Assembly (NCBI GenBank): GCA_964390055.1
Contig: CAYMGQ010000015.1
Span: 1-46,547, forward strand
Direction of reading: 5' to 3'
Origin: CAYMGQ01 sp964390055
GTDB lineage: Bacteria > Bacillota > Clostridia > Peptostreptococcales > Natronincolaceae
Length of the DNA: 46,547 nucleotides
Part shown: positions 34,757 through 44,128 of the stretch, in pieces
How positions within the stretch are numbered: position 1 is the stretch's first letter
How the letters are laid out: each line of letters starts with the position of its first letter
Notes under the pieces: model-generated
Told to the model about the DNA's origin: nothing
The model's database searches: none
The model's input: only the letters and a program-made list of their open reading frames with translations
Made by a program: the position numbers and the translations under genes

Positions 34757-34794
34757 AAACTACGATAAATCAAAGCCTCAAGGGGTGAAGTCAG

Positions 34795-37170
34795 ATGCAA
34801 GATACAAATTTAAAAACTTTAGAATATACAAGTATTATTGATTTGCTTGCGGAAAAATGCACATCTATAATTGGAAAAAATATAGCGAAAAATTTAAAGC
34901 CAATAAAAAACTTGCAAAAAATTAAAGGAATGCAAGAAGAAAGTAGTGAAGCTCAGAGCATCCTACTCAAAAGAGGGGAGCCGCCTTTACATGGTATTCA
35001 TGATGTCTTGACCTTGGTCAGAAAAACTGAAATAGGTTCATATCTAGATCCGGGAGAATTATTATATTTAAAATCTACCCTATCTGTTGCCAGGCAATTA
35101 AAACAGTTTATTAAGGAAATGGAAGCAGAGGACCTAGTGCATCCCATTATTGATAAGCTAATTACGGACCTGCACACATTAAAAGAAATTGAGGATAAAA
35201 TAGAGACTTGCATTCTAAATGAGAAGGAAATATCTGATAATGCATCTAGAGAATTAAGAAATATACGACGAAAGATGAATTCGAAAAACGATGGAATAAG
35301 AAATAAATTAAATTCAATAATAAATTCAACAAGCTACCAAAAATATTTACAAGATCCTATTGTGACTATAAGGCATGATAGGTATGTGGTGCCAGTAAAA
35401 CAAGAATTTAGAGGACAATTTCCAGGTTTGATACATGACCAGTCCTCTAGTGGGGCAACCTTGTTTATAGAACCCATTTCTGTTGTTGAATTAAACAATG
35501 AATTAAAAGAATTAAAGCTTAAAGAGAGGCGGGAAATTGAAAGAATTCTACTGGAGATTTCTGGATTAATAGGCGAAAAGGGAGAATTAATTAAGGATAA
35601 TCAAAAAAATTTAGCAGAAATAGACTTTATATTTGCAAAGGGCAAGCTTTCCATTGATATGAAGGCCATAGAGCCAAAATTAAATCAGGAGGGCAAGGTA
35701 AAGATAATTAATGGTAGACACCCATTACTAAAAGTTGAAGAAGTTGTACCCATAAGTATTTGGTTGGGGGAGGATTTTAAGCTATTGATAATAACTGGGC
35801 CCAATACTGGGGGTAAGACAGTTACCTTGAAAACAATTGGTCTTTTCTGTCTAATGGCACAAAGTGGACTACACTTACCTGCTGATTATGGGACAGAGTT
35901 ACCAATTTTTGATAAGATTTTTGCGGATATTGGAGATGAGCAAAGTATTGAGCAAAATCTTAGTACCTTTTCCTCCCATATGACCAATATAGTAGATATA
36001 TTAGATGAAGTTACGGGTGACTCCCTAGTTTTGCTTGATGAATTAGGTGCGGGGACAGACCCTACAGAAGGAGCAGCTCTGGCCATGGCAATTTTAAATC
36101 ATTTAAAGGAGTTAGGGGTTTCAGTGGTTGCAACAACTCATTACAGTGAATTAAAGCAATATGCATTAATTAACGAAGGTGTTGAAAATGCTTCTGTAGA
36201 GTTTGACATTAAATCATTGGCACCCACTTATCGAGTGCTAATAGGGGTACCTGGTAAATCTAATGCCTTTGAAATTTCTCAAAAACTTGGCTTGTCAAGG
36301 AAATTAATAAAAAATGCCCAATCATTATTAACTACAGAAAGTATAAACTTTGAGGCCTTATTATCTAATATTGAAGAAAATAGACTTGCCAGTGAAGAGG
36401 ACCGGAGGCAGGCTGAATCACTAAAACTGGAATCTCAGGATATATTGGATAAATACTATAAAAAGAAGGAAAAAGTTGAGGCACAACGAAAAAAAATTAT
36501 AGGGAAAGCCAAGGCAGAAGCACTTACAATATTACAGGAAGCAAAAAAGGAATCAGAAGAGATAATAAAGGGGTTAAGAAAACTCAAACTAGATGCGGAC
36601 AGGGGAGCAGTCAATAAGGAAATCGAGGAAGCTAGGCGCCATTTAGCAAAGGGCATGGATAATCTTTCTCCCGACCTTAGTCAACATATATTCCCTACAA
36701 CTAGTAGCAAGCCTCCAAAAAATCTTAAAAAGGGGGATCTTGTGAGGATAGTTTCGATGGACCAAAGCGGTTATGTTATTAATCCGCCTAATGATAGGGG
36801 AGAGGTATTTGTGCAGGTTGGTATTATGAAAATTAATATACCTGTTACAAATCTAGAAAGAATTAAGGAAGATGAAAAACCTAAGCAAAAAGCTTTTGCT
36901 AAACTTGTAAGATCAAAAGCCAGCAATGTAAAAAATGAATTGGATATACGTGGCCTAAATTTAGAAGAATCTTTTATGGAGGTAGATAAATATTTGGATG
37001 ATGTTTATCTATCAGGCCTAACAGAGGTAACTATTATCCATGGTATTGGAACCGGTGTACTAAGAGCTGGTATCAAGCAAATGCTAAATAAGCACCGTCA
37101 TGTAGAAAAATTTAGAGAAGGTAGATATGGGGAAGGGGGAGCAGGGGTAACAATTGTTAATATAAAATAA
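34795..37170 (+). CDS. mutS2: Endonuclease MutS2
   Basis: 791 residues. MutS-type clamp and lever domains (about 1-300), ABC-type ATPase with GPNTGGKT (from residue 335), the DELGAGTDPTEGAALA Walker B and signature region, and TTHYSELKQ. A coiled coil (about 520-620) leads to a C-terminal Smr nuclease domain with LDIRG and HGIGTGVLR. MutS2 lacks the mismatch domain; it opposes homologous recombination and in Bacillus works in ribosome rescue. RBS GGGGTGAAG before ATG. argS follows after a 359-base leader. Confidence 0.97.
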   Translation: MQDTNLKTLEYTSIIDLLAEKCTSIIGKNIAKNLKPIKNLQKIKGMQEESSEAQSILLKRGEPPLHGIHDVLTLVRKTEIGSYLDPGELLYLKSTLSVARQLKQFIKEMEAEDLVHPIIDKLITDLHTLKEIEDKIETCILNEKEISDNASRELRNIRRKMNSKNDGIRNKLNSIINSTSYQKYLQDPIVTIRHDRYVVPVKQEFRGQFPGLIHDQSSSGATLFIEPISVVELNNELKELKLKERREIERILLEISGLIGEKGELIKDNQKNLAEIDFIFAKGKLSIDMKAIEPKLNQEGKVKIINGRHPLLKVEEVVPISIWLGEDFKLLIITGPNTGGKTVTLKTIGLFCLMAQSGLHLPADYGTELPIFDKIFADIGDEQSIEQNLSTFSSHMTNIVDILDEVTGDSLVLLDELGAGTDPTEGAALAMAILNHLKELGVSVVATTHYSELKQYALINEGVENASVEFDIKSLAPTYRVLIGVPGKSNAFEISQKLGLSRKLIKNAQSLLTTESINFEALLSNIEENRLASEEDRRQAESLKLESQDILDKYYKKKEKVEAQRKKIIGKAKAEALTILQEAKKESEEIIKGLRKLKLDADRGAVNKEIEEARRHLAKGMDNLSPDLSQHIFPTTSSKPPKNLKKGDLVRIVSMDQSGYVINPPNDRGEVFVQVGIMKINIPVTNLERIKEDEKPKQKAFAKLVRSKASNVKNELDIRGLNLEESFMEVDKYLDDVYLSGLTEVTIIHGIGTGVLRAGIKQMLNKHRHVEKFREGRYGEGGAGVTIVNIK

Positions 37171-37214
37171 AATGTCTAGACAAATTGCCATACCTTTTCA
37201 TAATATAAATTTGG

Positions 37215-37243
37215 TTGATTGTTAAAGAGATATATGGTATATT
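37215..37243 (+). promoter_or_regulatory. Promoter of argS
   Basis: TTGATT (37215-37220), 17-base spacer, TATATT (37238-37243) with TGG extended -10. Start expected near 37250. Confidence 0.7.
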
Positions 37244-37249
37244 TATTAG

Positions 37250-37496
37250 CAGGTAAATATTTAAATAATCAATGAAGGGGATAGTAAATATAAAGATTGT
37301 TTTAGCGAGCCGGGGTCGGTGAAAGCCCAGTACATATTTATTATTGAAGCGCACCCCTGAGACTCTATCTGAAGATAAAAGTAGGATATGACGTGAACTT
37401 TTCCGACGTTACAGGAATTAAAGTGGGCAAAAGGCCAATCAGAGTGGTAACACGGGATTATTCTCTCGTCTCTAAATACAGGGGCGGGGGTTTTTT
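37250..37496 (+). promoter_or_regulatory. T-box leader, arginine specific (argS)
   Basis: The T-box core is the variant AGAGTGGTAACACGGG (37441-37456). Stem I contains GGTCGGTGAAAGCCC, and the specifier context ATTGAAG-CGC-ACC with the Arg codon CGC at 37350-37352. A G-U rich terminator (CTCTCGTCTC with GGGGCGGGGG) ends in six Ts. It should respond to uncharged tRNA-Arg. Confidence 0.92.
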
Positions 37497-37529
37497 GTTA
37501 AAAAAATTAATAGTATTGGGGGCAATCAA

Positions 37530-39230
37530 ATGATTAATTTTAAAGGAGAAGTATGTGAAATTTTAGGAAAGTTCTTATCAGAATTTAAAAAGGATGAAAT
37601 TTTATCTATGATAGAGGTGCCACCAAACCCTGAAATGGGGGATTATGCATTCCCTTGTTTTAGATTAGCAAAAATTTTTAGGAAATCACCTAATTTAATT
37701 GCTAAGGAGCTGGTTGAGTCAATTAAATTAAATAAATATTTCGATAAGGCTGAAGCCGTTGGGGCTTATGTTAATTTTTTTATAGACAAGACCGTCCTAG
37801 TTGGGGAAACAATTTCAAATGTTTATAAGCAAAAAGAAAGATATGGAAGCAGTGACTTGGGTAAAGACAAAAATGTTATTGTTGAATTTTCATCACCAAA
37901 TATTGCAAAACCATTTCACATAGGCCATATAAGAAGCACAGTTATAGGGCATTCAATTAATCGGATATATAAATTTTTAGGATATAACACTATAACAATA
38001 AATCATCTGGGGGATTATGGGACCCAATTTGGCAAACTAATTGTGGCCTTTAAAAGATGGGGAAATGAGAAGAGGGTAAGGAAGAGTCCCATTAGGGAGC
38101 TATTAAAACTATATATTAAATTCCATGAAGAAGCAGAAAAGGACCCTGATTTGGAAGAAGAGGGGAGAAAATGGTTTAAGGCCCTAGAAGATGGGGATGA
38201 AGAAGCTCTAGAGTTATGGCAATGGATTAGAGATGTCAGCTTAGAGGAGTTTGATAGGGTATATAACAAATTGGGAATTACCTTTGATTCCTTAGCTGGA
38301 GAAAGTTTTTATTCAGATAAAATGCCTAGGACAATAGAGATGTTAAAGGAGGCAAATCTTTTGGAGGAATCCCAAGGGGCAGAAATTATAGACCTAGAGA
38401 CCTATGGTCTATCACCTGCATTAATTCGAAAAAAAGATGGGTCTACCCTGTATATAACTAGAGATATTGCAGCAGCCATATACAGAAAAGAGACCTATGA
38501 TTTTTATAAAAATATTTATGTAGTTGCCTCACAACAAAACCTCCATTTTCAGCAATGGATTAAAATCATTGAATTAATGGGATATGATTGGGCCCATGAT
38601 TGTATCCATGTCCCCTTTGGTTTGGTAAGGCTAGAGGAAGGTACAATTGCTACTAGGAAAGGTAGGGTGGTTTTCTTAGAAGATGTCCTAACAAAGGCAG
38701 TAGAACAAACCAGAGAAATTATCAAGAAAAAGAACCCAGATTTAGATAATATTGATGAAATAGCGGAGGATGTGGGAGTTGGTGCCGTGGTTTTTCAGGA
38801 GTTATCCAATAATAGGATTAAGGATTATACCTTTTCTTGGGATAAGGTATTAAACTTTGAGGGAGAAACCGGACCCTATGTCCAATATACCCATGCAAGG
38901 GCAAGTAGTGTTATAGAAAGGGCTGGAATGAAATTTGATAAGGAGATAAATCCAGAGTTGTTAACAGATGATGTTACTATGGAAGTTATAAGAACTGTAC
39001 ACCAATTTCCAAAAATTGTGGTGGATGCCCAGGAAAAAAATGAGCCCTCTATTATAACCAGACATATTATTGATATAGCCCAGACCTTTAATCGCTTTTA
39101 TCATGACCATCCAATTTTAGTTGAGGATAAGGAGCTAAAAAAAGCAAGATTGGCAGTTGTCTATATGGTAAGGCAAGTGATAGCAACGGGATTATATTTA
39201 ATTGGCGTCAAGGCACCGGAGAAAATGTAA
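37530..39230 (+). CDS. argS: Arginine-tRNA ligase
   Basis: 566 residues. N-terminal Add-1 tRNA-recognition domain (about 1-100, PNPEMGDYAFPCFRLAK), HIGH motif FHIGHIRST (H130-H133), conserved NHLGDYGTQFGKL, and a degenerate KMSKS region as usual in ArgRS (ATRKGRVVFLEDVL). The C-terminal DALR anticodon domain starts near 450 (GPYVQYTHARASSV). The RBS is GGGGGC at about 37519. Downstream is a gene on the same strand 44 bases on. Confidence 0.97.
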   Translation: MINFKGEVCEILGKFLSEFKKDEILSMIEVPPNPEMGDYAFPCFRLAKIFRKSPNLIAKELVESIKLNKYFDKAEAVGAYVNFFIDKTVLVGETISNVYKQKERYGSSDLGKDKNVIVEFSSPNIAKPFHIGHIRSTVIGHSINRIYKFLGYNTITINHLGDYGTQFGKLIVAFKRWGNEKRVRKSPIRELLKLYIKFHEEAEKDPDLEEEGRKWFKALEDGDEEALELWQWIRDVSLEEFDRVYNKLGITFDSLAGESFYSDKMPRTIEMLKEANLLEESQGAEIIDLETYGLSPALIRKKDGSTLYITRDIAAAIYRKETYDFYKNIYVVASQQNLHFQQWIKIIELMGYDWAHDCIHVPFGLVRLEEGTIATRKGRVVFLEDVLTKAVEQTREIIKKKNPDLDNIDEIAEDVGVGAVVFQELSNNRIKDYTFSWDKVLNFEGETGPYVQYTHARASSVIERAGMKFDKEINPELLTDDVTMEVIRTVHQFPKIVVDAQEKNEPSIITRHIIDIAQTFNRFYHDHPILVEDKELKKARLAVVYMVRQVIATGLYLIGVKAPEKM

Positions 39231-39274
39231 AACTTAATGGCAAAATCTATATTTAAAGATGGGGGGGCTTTACA

Positions 39275-40414
39275 ATTGAGAATAAAATAATTAATACCCT
39301 GTTGTGGATGGCATATGGTGATGCATTAACTTTTACAAAGGAAAATATAGGGGGGAACTCATGCAAGCTCCAGGAATTTACCCTTAAATACGATGAAGAA
39401 TTATCCATAAAAAAGCCGGCAGGTCAATATAGCTATATAACAGAACTTATGTTAATTCTAATCAAATGCTTAATAGATGACAGGGAACAACTAAGGGTTA
39501 AGGTCGATTACACTAGGTTTTATGATGAATTAAGACTATGGCGGTACTATCGTCATGGGAATCCATCTGCCATATTGGCTAGATTAAAGATAAAAAATTA
39601 TTATAATACATCTGCCTATTGGGGAGATAAACTGTATTGTGGCATTAATCGGGTTATAGCCATCTTTTTAGGAAATAATAACTATCAGGTGGCAGAAAGG
39701 GAAATATACAAAAATCTTATATATTTTCACAGGCATCCTGAGGTTATTTTAAATGGACTACTTATAGCTAGAGCGGCTTATATAATTTTGATGAGCTCAG
39801 CTATTGATGAGGAAAAATTATTACAAGGGCTAAAGGATTACCTGATTGATCTTAAACTTGCTCAAATAAATGAAGGATTAAGGGTGAATTATGGCAAACA
39901 ATATAGGGTAGAGTTTGAAAAGAAAAAAATTAAACTCCTTATGGATATAGATCGTTATAAGTTAGATGGGGATTTGAAGGATCAAGAAGACAGAAAATTA
40001 ATTTTAATGATAATCCATAATTATTACAGGTTTGTCAGGGGCGAGGGGGCAGATAAAAATTATGAAGGTCATAAATATTATAAAGAAATAATGTCCACAG
40101 CCTATGGTTTTTTAGGAATTTCGGGTATTCCTTATAATGTTAATAATGATTCCTTTAAAGATATGGAATTTATTCATCAAATGGGGCGATATCTGCATAG
40201 ATTAAGAAAATACGAGCTGCAACGAAGTCAATATGCTAGAGGGGATGAGGTTAATATATTTAATCTAAGGGAGAATAGCACAATAAAACACCCAATTTTA
40301 AATAATATTAAGATACTTGAAAGGAATGACTTGGAAAAATTTATAAGCTTGAAGGTTGAGACTAAATCTGTAGTATATACATTCATAAAAGATAAAAACA
40401 AGGCGTTTGATTAG
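39275..40414 (+). CDS. Degenerate ADP-ribosylglycohydrolase-like protein
   Basis: 379 residues if read from ATT 39275. The N-terminal IINTLLWMAYGDALTFTKE matches the family start, with GDA at residues 15-17. Where active enzymes have GQYTDDTEM, this has GQYSYITEL; where they have GGDTDT, it has EGHKYY before a conserved-looking AYGFLGISGIP. Both metal-binding Asp motifs are lost, so it is probably a pseudoenzyme. The first ordinary in-frame start is TTG 39302, which would remove half of the conserved start and has no RBS. GGGGGGG (39261-39267) sits 7 bases before ATT 39275. Either AUU is used, or a one-base loss after TTG 39276 broke the frame. A terminator follows. Confidence 0.7.
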   Translation: MENKIINTLLWMAYGDALTFTKENIGGNSCKLQEFTLKYDEELSIKKPAGQYSYITELMLILIKCLIDDREQLRVKVDYTRFYDELRLWRYYRHGNPSAILARLKIKNYYNTSAYWGDKLYCGINRVIAIFLGNNNYQVAEREIYKNLIYFHRHPEVILNGLLIARAAYIILMSSAIDEEKLLQGLKDYLIDLKLAQINEGLRVNYGKQYRVEFEKKKIKLLMDIDRYKLDGDLKDQEDRKLILMIIHNYYRFVRGEGADKNYEGHKYYKEIMSTAYGFLGISGIPYNVNNDSFKDMEFIHQMGRYLHRLRKYELQRSQYARGDEVNIFNLRENSTIKHPILNNIKILERNDLEKFISLKVETKSVVYTFIKDKNKAFD

Positions 40415-40438
40415 CCGCCTTGTTTTACAAATTTTTTT
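40395..40438. terminator. Bidirectional terminator
   Basis: Perfect 11-base arms AAAACAAGGCG and CGCCTTGTTTT with a 10-base loop, then ACAAATTTTTTT on the plus strand. The left arm overlaps the end of the plus gene. Confidence 0.88.
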
Positions 40439-40625
40439 CTAAAAAGTCAACAATACTTTTTTCTGATGTGTTATATAATTGACTCAGTTGCTGGACTATC
40501 GTATTTTTCAATTCAATAAAAGAAGAGATTCCAGTTTCTTGGCCAGTATATTCTAAGGCTTTGATTATCATCAACATATCCCTTTTAGAGATTTCTTCAA
40601 CAGATATTTTAGAATAATTATCCAT
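40425..40625 (-). CDS. Small hypothetical protein
   Basis: 66 residues. All helical by eye: SKISVEEISKRDMLMIIKALEYTG, seen in parts as EEISKRDM and MIIKALEY, and a second helix ending TSEKSIVDFLEKNL. No Cys or membrane helix. I do not recognise a family. RBS AAGGGGGT 7 bases before ATG on the minus strand supports a real gene. It converges with the ADP-ribosylglycohydrolase-like gene. Confidence 0.7.
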   Translation of the reverse strand: MDNYSKISVEEISKRDMLMIIKALEYTGQETGISSFIELKNTIVQQLSQLYNTSEKSIVDFLEKNL

Positions 40626-40721
40626 AATATTTACCCCCTTGTCCTATGAAGTCATTTAACACATTCTATTCTGTCTCCCCAAACTCTCAAATTAAAAAAC
40701 CTTAGTAAGGGTCTGAAAAAG

Positions 40722-41312
40722 TCAGGCGACACTATAGTAAAGACTCTTTTTCATAGCATGAAAAATTATATAGAATGCTACTAAATTTGTAGCATGAATT
40801 GAACTTTTAAAATCATTCATTAAACTAGGTTCCCTGGATAAATATGTGAAATGCAGCCTATTTAAAATTGACATAATATCATTGGCTGAATTATTCTGCG
40901 CATTAAAGGATGGTTTTTTAATAAAGACACGCGGATCACGAGTTTTATATAATTTATGCAGATTATTTTCATATTGTATATGGCTTATAAAATCATCCTT
41001 AAATCTTTGCCTGTCATTATGGGGCACACAAAAATAATCGGCTATATAATGGGTTACTATTCCTATATCCCGAGATAAAATTTTAAGAGAATTTTTATCT
41101 TTAGTAAAATCCGCTTGGGACAATTGATGAATTTTGTTACATATTATATCGAAGGATTCAGGCTTAAAATGTGGTAATCCCGATAATTGAAAGGGTATAT
41201 CAGGTATTACGCTACCATAGGTTAGGTTCATTTTATTAAGATTAAGATTGAATTTTCTCCTGATATTTTCATAAATAATTCCAGCCATAATCATGTGACT
41301 TTGAGGTAGCAT
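40722..41312 (-). CDS. Zinc-dependent phospholipase C-family protein
   Basis: 196 residues. It matches the zinc-dependent phospholipase C/S1-P1-like fold: an initial PQSHMIMAG, YGSVIPDIPFQ, and the metal-binding GIVTHYIADYFCVPHN, where two His and Asp ligands are in the usual order. No signal peptide is obvious, although secreted members have one; clostridial short versions of unknown substrate are common. RBS AAGGGAGG before ATG. It is divergent from the radical SAM gene. Confidence 0.8.
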   Translation of the reverse strand: MLPQSHMIMAGIIYENIRRKFNLNLNKMNLTYGSVIPDIPFQLSGLPHFKPESFDIICNKIHQLSQADFTKDKNSLKILSRDIGIVTHYIADYFCVPHNDRQRFKDDFISHIQYENNLHKLYKTRDPRVFIKKPSFNAQNNSANDIMSILNRLHFTYLSREPSLMNDFKSSIHATNLVAFYIIFHAMKKSLYYSVA

Positions 41313-41457
41313 GCTATACCTCCCTTCTATAGATCTAATATTACATTAATATAATAGTATTATATTGGAGAAAGCGGGAGATTACAATAGATAAATTTGC
41401 TTTTATAAGAAATTTACCTTTTATTCGACAAGAATCTAAAAAGAGGAGTATATTTAA
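41313..41457. promoter_or_regulatory. Divergent promoter region
   Basis: 145 bases between divergent genes. A palindrome AATATAA-TAGTA-TTATATT lies around 41349-41368 and could be an operator or a symmetric pair of -10 boxes. No convincing -35 seen. Confidence 0.35.
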
Positions 41458-43224
41458 ATGAAGTTATTATTGGTTGCCTTAAATGCGAAATATATACATA
41501 CTAATATTGCAATAAGATATCTTAAACATAGTATGAATGAAATTAATATAGATGTTGATATAGCAGAATTTACTATAAATCATAGGATAGAATATATAGT
41601 TAGTGAAATATATAAAAGAAGGCCAAAAATAATTGGGTTTTCGACTTATATCTGGAATGTTGATATGATCCATAGAATTAGTAAATTACTTAAAAAGATT
41701 ATGCCAGAACTTGTTATTATATTGGGAGGCCCTGAGGTTTCATTTGATGTAGAAGAGATTATGAAATCCAATGATTCAATAGATATTATTGTAATTGGTG
41801 AGGGTGAAAAAACATTTCCTAAATTAGTTAAGGCCTTAATAAACAATTGGGATTATTCGCAAATAGATTCTATAGCTTTTAGGGCTAAAGGTAAGGTATA
41901 TGTAGGTGAGACGTTGCCTAAACCCATTAACTTGGATGAGCTTTCGTTTCCTTATCAGAAGGAGAATTTAAACCCTAATAAAATAGTTTATTACGAGAGT
42001 TCTAGGGGTTGTCCATTTCAATGCCAGTATTGTCTATCGTCTAGGTTGGGAGGGGTTAGATTCAGGTCTCTTGAGCTAGTTAAAGAGGAAATACTTTATT
42101 TTATTGAACAGGAGATAAAACAGGTAAAATTTATTGATAGAACCTTCAATGCGAATAAAAGTCATGCTATGGAGATTATGGATTTCATAGTGAAGAATAG
42201 CAGAGGAAAAACTAATTTTCACTTTGAAATAGTTAGTGAATTGGTAGATAATGATATGTTAGGATTCTTATCAAAGGTACCCGCTGGTTTGTTTCAATTT
42301 GAAATAGGTGTTCAGTCAACAAATCCAGAAACATTAAAGGAAATACAAAGGAAATTAAATTTTAATAGATTGACAAAGGTTGTGCATCATATTAGGAATG
42401 ATAGAAATATACACCTACATTTAGATCTAATCGCCGGCCTACCTAAGGAAGACTACTTTACTTTTAGGAAAAGCTTTGATGATGTATTTTTTCTAAGGCC
42501 AGATAAACTACAATTAGGTTTTTTGAAACTATTACGCGGTTCTGGCATAAGGGAACGCTTTAAGGATTATGGCTATATTTTTGATGATTATCCCCCCTAT
42601 GAGCTGCTGGAAAATAACTGTATTAGTTATACTGATATTGTAAAATTAAAAGGGGTAGAAAAGATGTTAGAGCTTTATTGGAATAATAGGATGTTTAGGA
42701 ACAGCATATATGCTATAATAAATAACCATTATAGGAGTCCATTTAGATTTTTTGAAGATTTGTCGTGTTATTGGGAGAAAAATAAGTATCATCATAAATC
42801 ACATGGACGGGACAAACTATATAATATAATATTTGATTTTTACAAATCAAGATGGGGAAATCATACCAATATATTCAAAGATATTTTGAAATTGGACTAT
42901 TTAAAACACAATAAAACATATACACTACCATCTTTATTTCGGAGAAATGAAAGTAAGGAATTTACTGACAGATGCCATAAATTTTTACAAAAACCTATTA
43001 ATATAAAAAAATATCTTCCGGATTATCATGGTTTATCGGCAAAACAAATTATAAAAAATGTTCATTTCGAGAGATTTGACTATAATATAATGAACATAGT
43101 AAACAATAACCAGGATTTGGAACAGGTGGTGGAGGAAGAAATTATAATATTATTTGATTATAGGGCATCAAAGGGAGCCATAGAAGCTTGTAGTTGTCAT
43201 TTGTTAGGTGACCGTGAGTTTTAA
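41458..43224 (+). CDS. B12-binding radical SAM protein with DUF4080 tail
   Basis: 588 residues. N-terminal cobalamin-binding-like Rossmann domain (about 1-140, VALNAKYIHTNIAIRYL, ILGGPEVSFD, VIGEGEKTFP). The radical SAM core has the CxxxCxxC cluster at Cys185, Cys189, Cys192 (SSRGCPFQCQYC). The C-terminal third matches DUF4080. The group acts on unknown substrates, often RNA or lipids. The cobalamin His motif is not obvious, so B12 binding is uncertain. RBS AGAGGAG before ATG. Confidence 0.88.
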   Translation: MKLLLVALNAKYIHTNIAIRYLKHSMNEINIDVDIAEFTINHRIEYIVSEIYKRRPKIIGFSTYIWNVDMIHRISKLLKKIMPELVIILGGPEVSFDVEEIMKSNDSIDIIVIGEGEKTFPKLVKALINNWDYSQIDSIAFRAKGKVYVGETLPKPINLDELSFPYQKENLNPNKIVYYESSRGCPFQCQYCLSSRLGGVRFRSLELVKEEILYFIEQEIKQVKFIDRTFNANKSHAMEIMDFIVKNSRGKTNFHFEIVSELVDNDMLGFLSKVPAGLFQFEIGVQSTNPETLKEIQRKLNFNRLTKVVHHIRNDRNIHLHLDLIAGLPKEDYFTFRKSFDDVFFLRPDKLQLGFLKLLRGSGIRERFKDYGYIFDDYPPYELLENNCISYTDIVKLKGVEKMLELYWNNRMFRNSIYAIINNHYRSPFRFFEDLSCYWEKNKYHHKSHGRDKLYNIIFDFYKSRWGNHTNIFKDILKLDYLKHNKTYTLPSLFRRNESKEFTDRCHKFLQKPINIKKYLPDYHGLSAKQIIKNVHFERFDYNIMNIVNNNQDLEQVVEEEIIILFDYRASKGAIEACSCHLLGDREF

Positions 43225-43278
43225 TACAAATTTTGATACAATAATGTTATTAATTATCTGTATAAAGGAGATTTTAAA

Positions 43279-44025
43279 ATGGAAATTATACAAGATATAA
43301 TATATACCAATAAGAAAGTTATTAGGGGAACCTTTAAAAATCTCATCAAGAATTGGCCTATTATATTTACAGGTTTGTTTTATTCGACAGCTACCTTAAT
43401 ATTGGCCCTAGTACTGCCTTTCTTTTGGATATTAGCTGGTCTGGTACTAATTGTTTCAACTAGTGCTTTAATTTCAAATTACTTATACTTGATTAATTGC
43501 ATAATTGAAAGGGGAAGCTTTAAACTTGATGATTTCAAATCGGGATTCACAGCATATTTGAGTAAAATTTGGGGAATTCTTTTCATTGGATATGTAGCTT
43601 CAATAATTATAAATACTTTGTTGATGCCGGGCTTTAGGCGCGGATTTAATCCCATGGGCTTAGGCGTTATTATCAATTTTTTAGCCTTTGTGTTATTCAA
43701 TGCTTTGCCTGAAACAATCTATCAGAAACATTATAACCCATGGGAATCCATCAAATATACAGTTGAATTTGTAAGGGACAACTGGATAGAATGGTTTATA
43801 CCAAACTTAATCCTAATTCTCCTCTTATATTTGTTTACTGGCAAACTATTGCTTGGAATTTTTAATTACCATTTACCCTTTAGAGTATCACTTTCGCCTT
43901 TGTCAATTATTCTTTATATTGTTGGTCAGATTTGGTTATCTTTCATGATGATTTATAGGGGATACTTATTTGAGATATTGAGTACTAGCAATAGAAGGAA
44001 ACGGCTCTTTATGAGAGAACTGTAG
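43279..44025 (+). CDS. Multi-pass membrane protein of unknown function
   Basis: 248 residues with about six hydrophobic segments (for example IIFTGLFYSTATLILALVL, GLVLIVSTSALISNYLYL, PNLILILLLYLFTG). A conserved-looking PETIYQKHYNPWESIKYTVEFVRDN stretch lies between segments 4 and 5; the pattern resembles DUF4013/YesL-like proteins, but I cannot assign it. RBS AAAGGAG 9 bases before ATG. The gene stands between the radical SAM and TPR genes on the same strand. Confidence 0.8.
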   Translation: MEIIQDIIYTNKKVIRGTFKNLIKNWPIIFTGLFYSTATLILALVLPFFWILAGLVLIVSTSALISNYLYLINCIIERGSFKLDDFKSGFTAYLSKIWGILFIGYVASIIINTLLMPGFRRGFNPMGLGVIINFLAFVLFNALPETIYQKHYNPWESIKYTVEFVRDNWIEWFIPNLILILLLYLFTGKLLLGIFNYHLPFRVSLSPLSIILYIVGQIWLSFMMIYRGYLFEILSTSNRRKRLFMREL

Positions 44026-44128
44026 AAACATTACCATAAAATAATTATGTAAACTCCAACTAGAGAAAGTGTTAAAGAGGGTATATTGTATATATTATCT
44101 TAAAATACGAAAATGTATGGAGGTAAAA

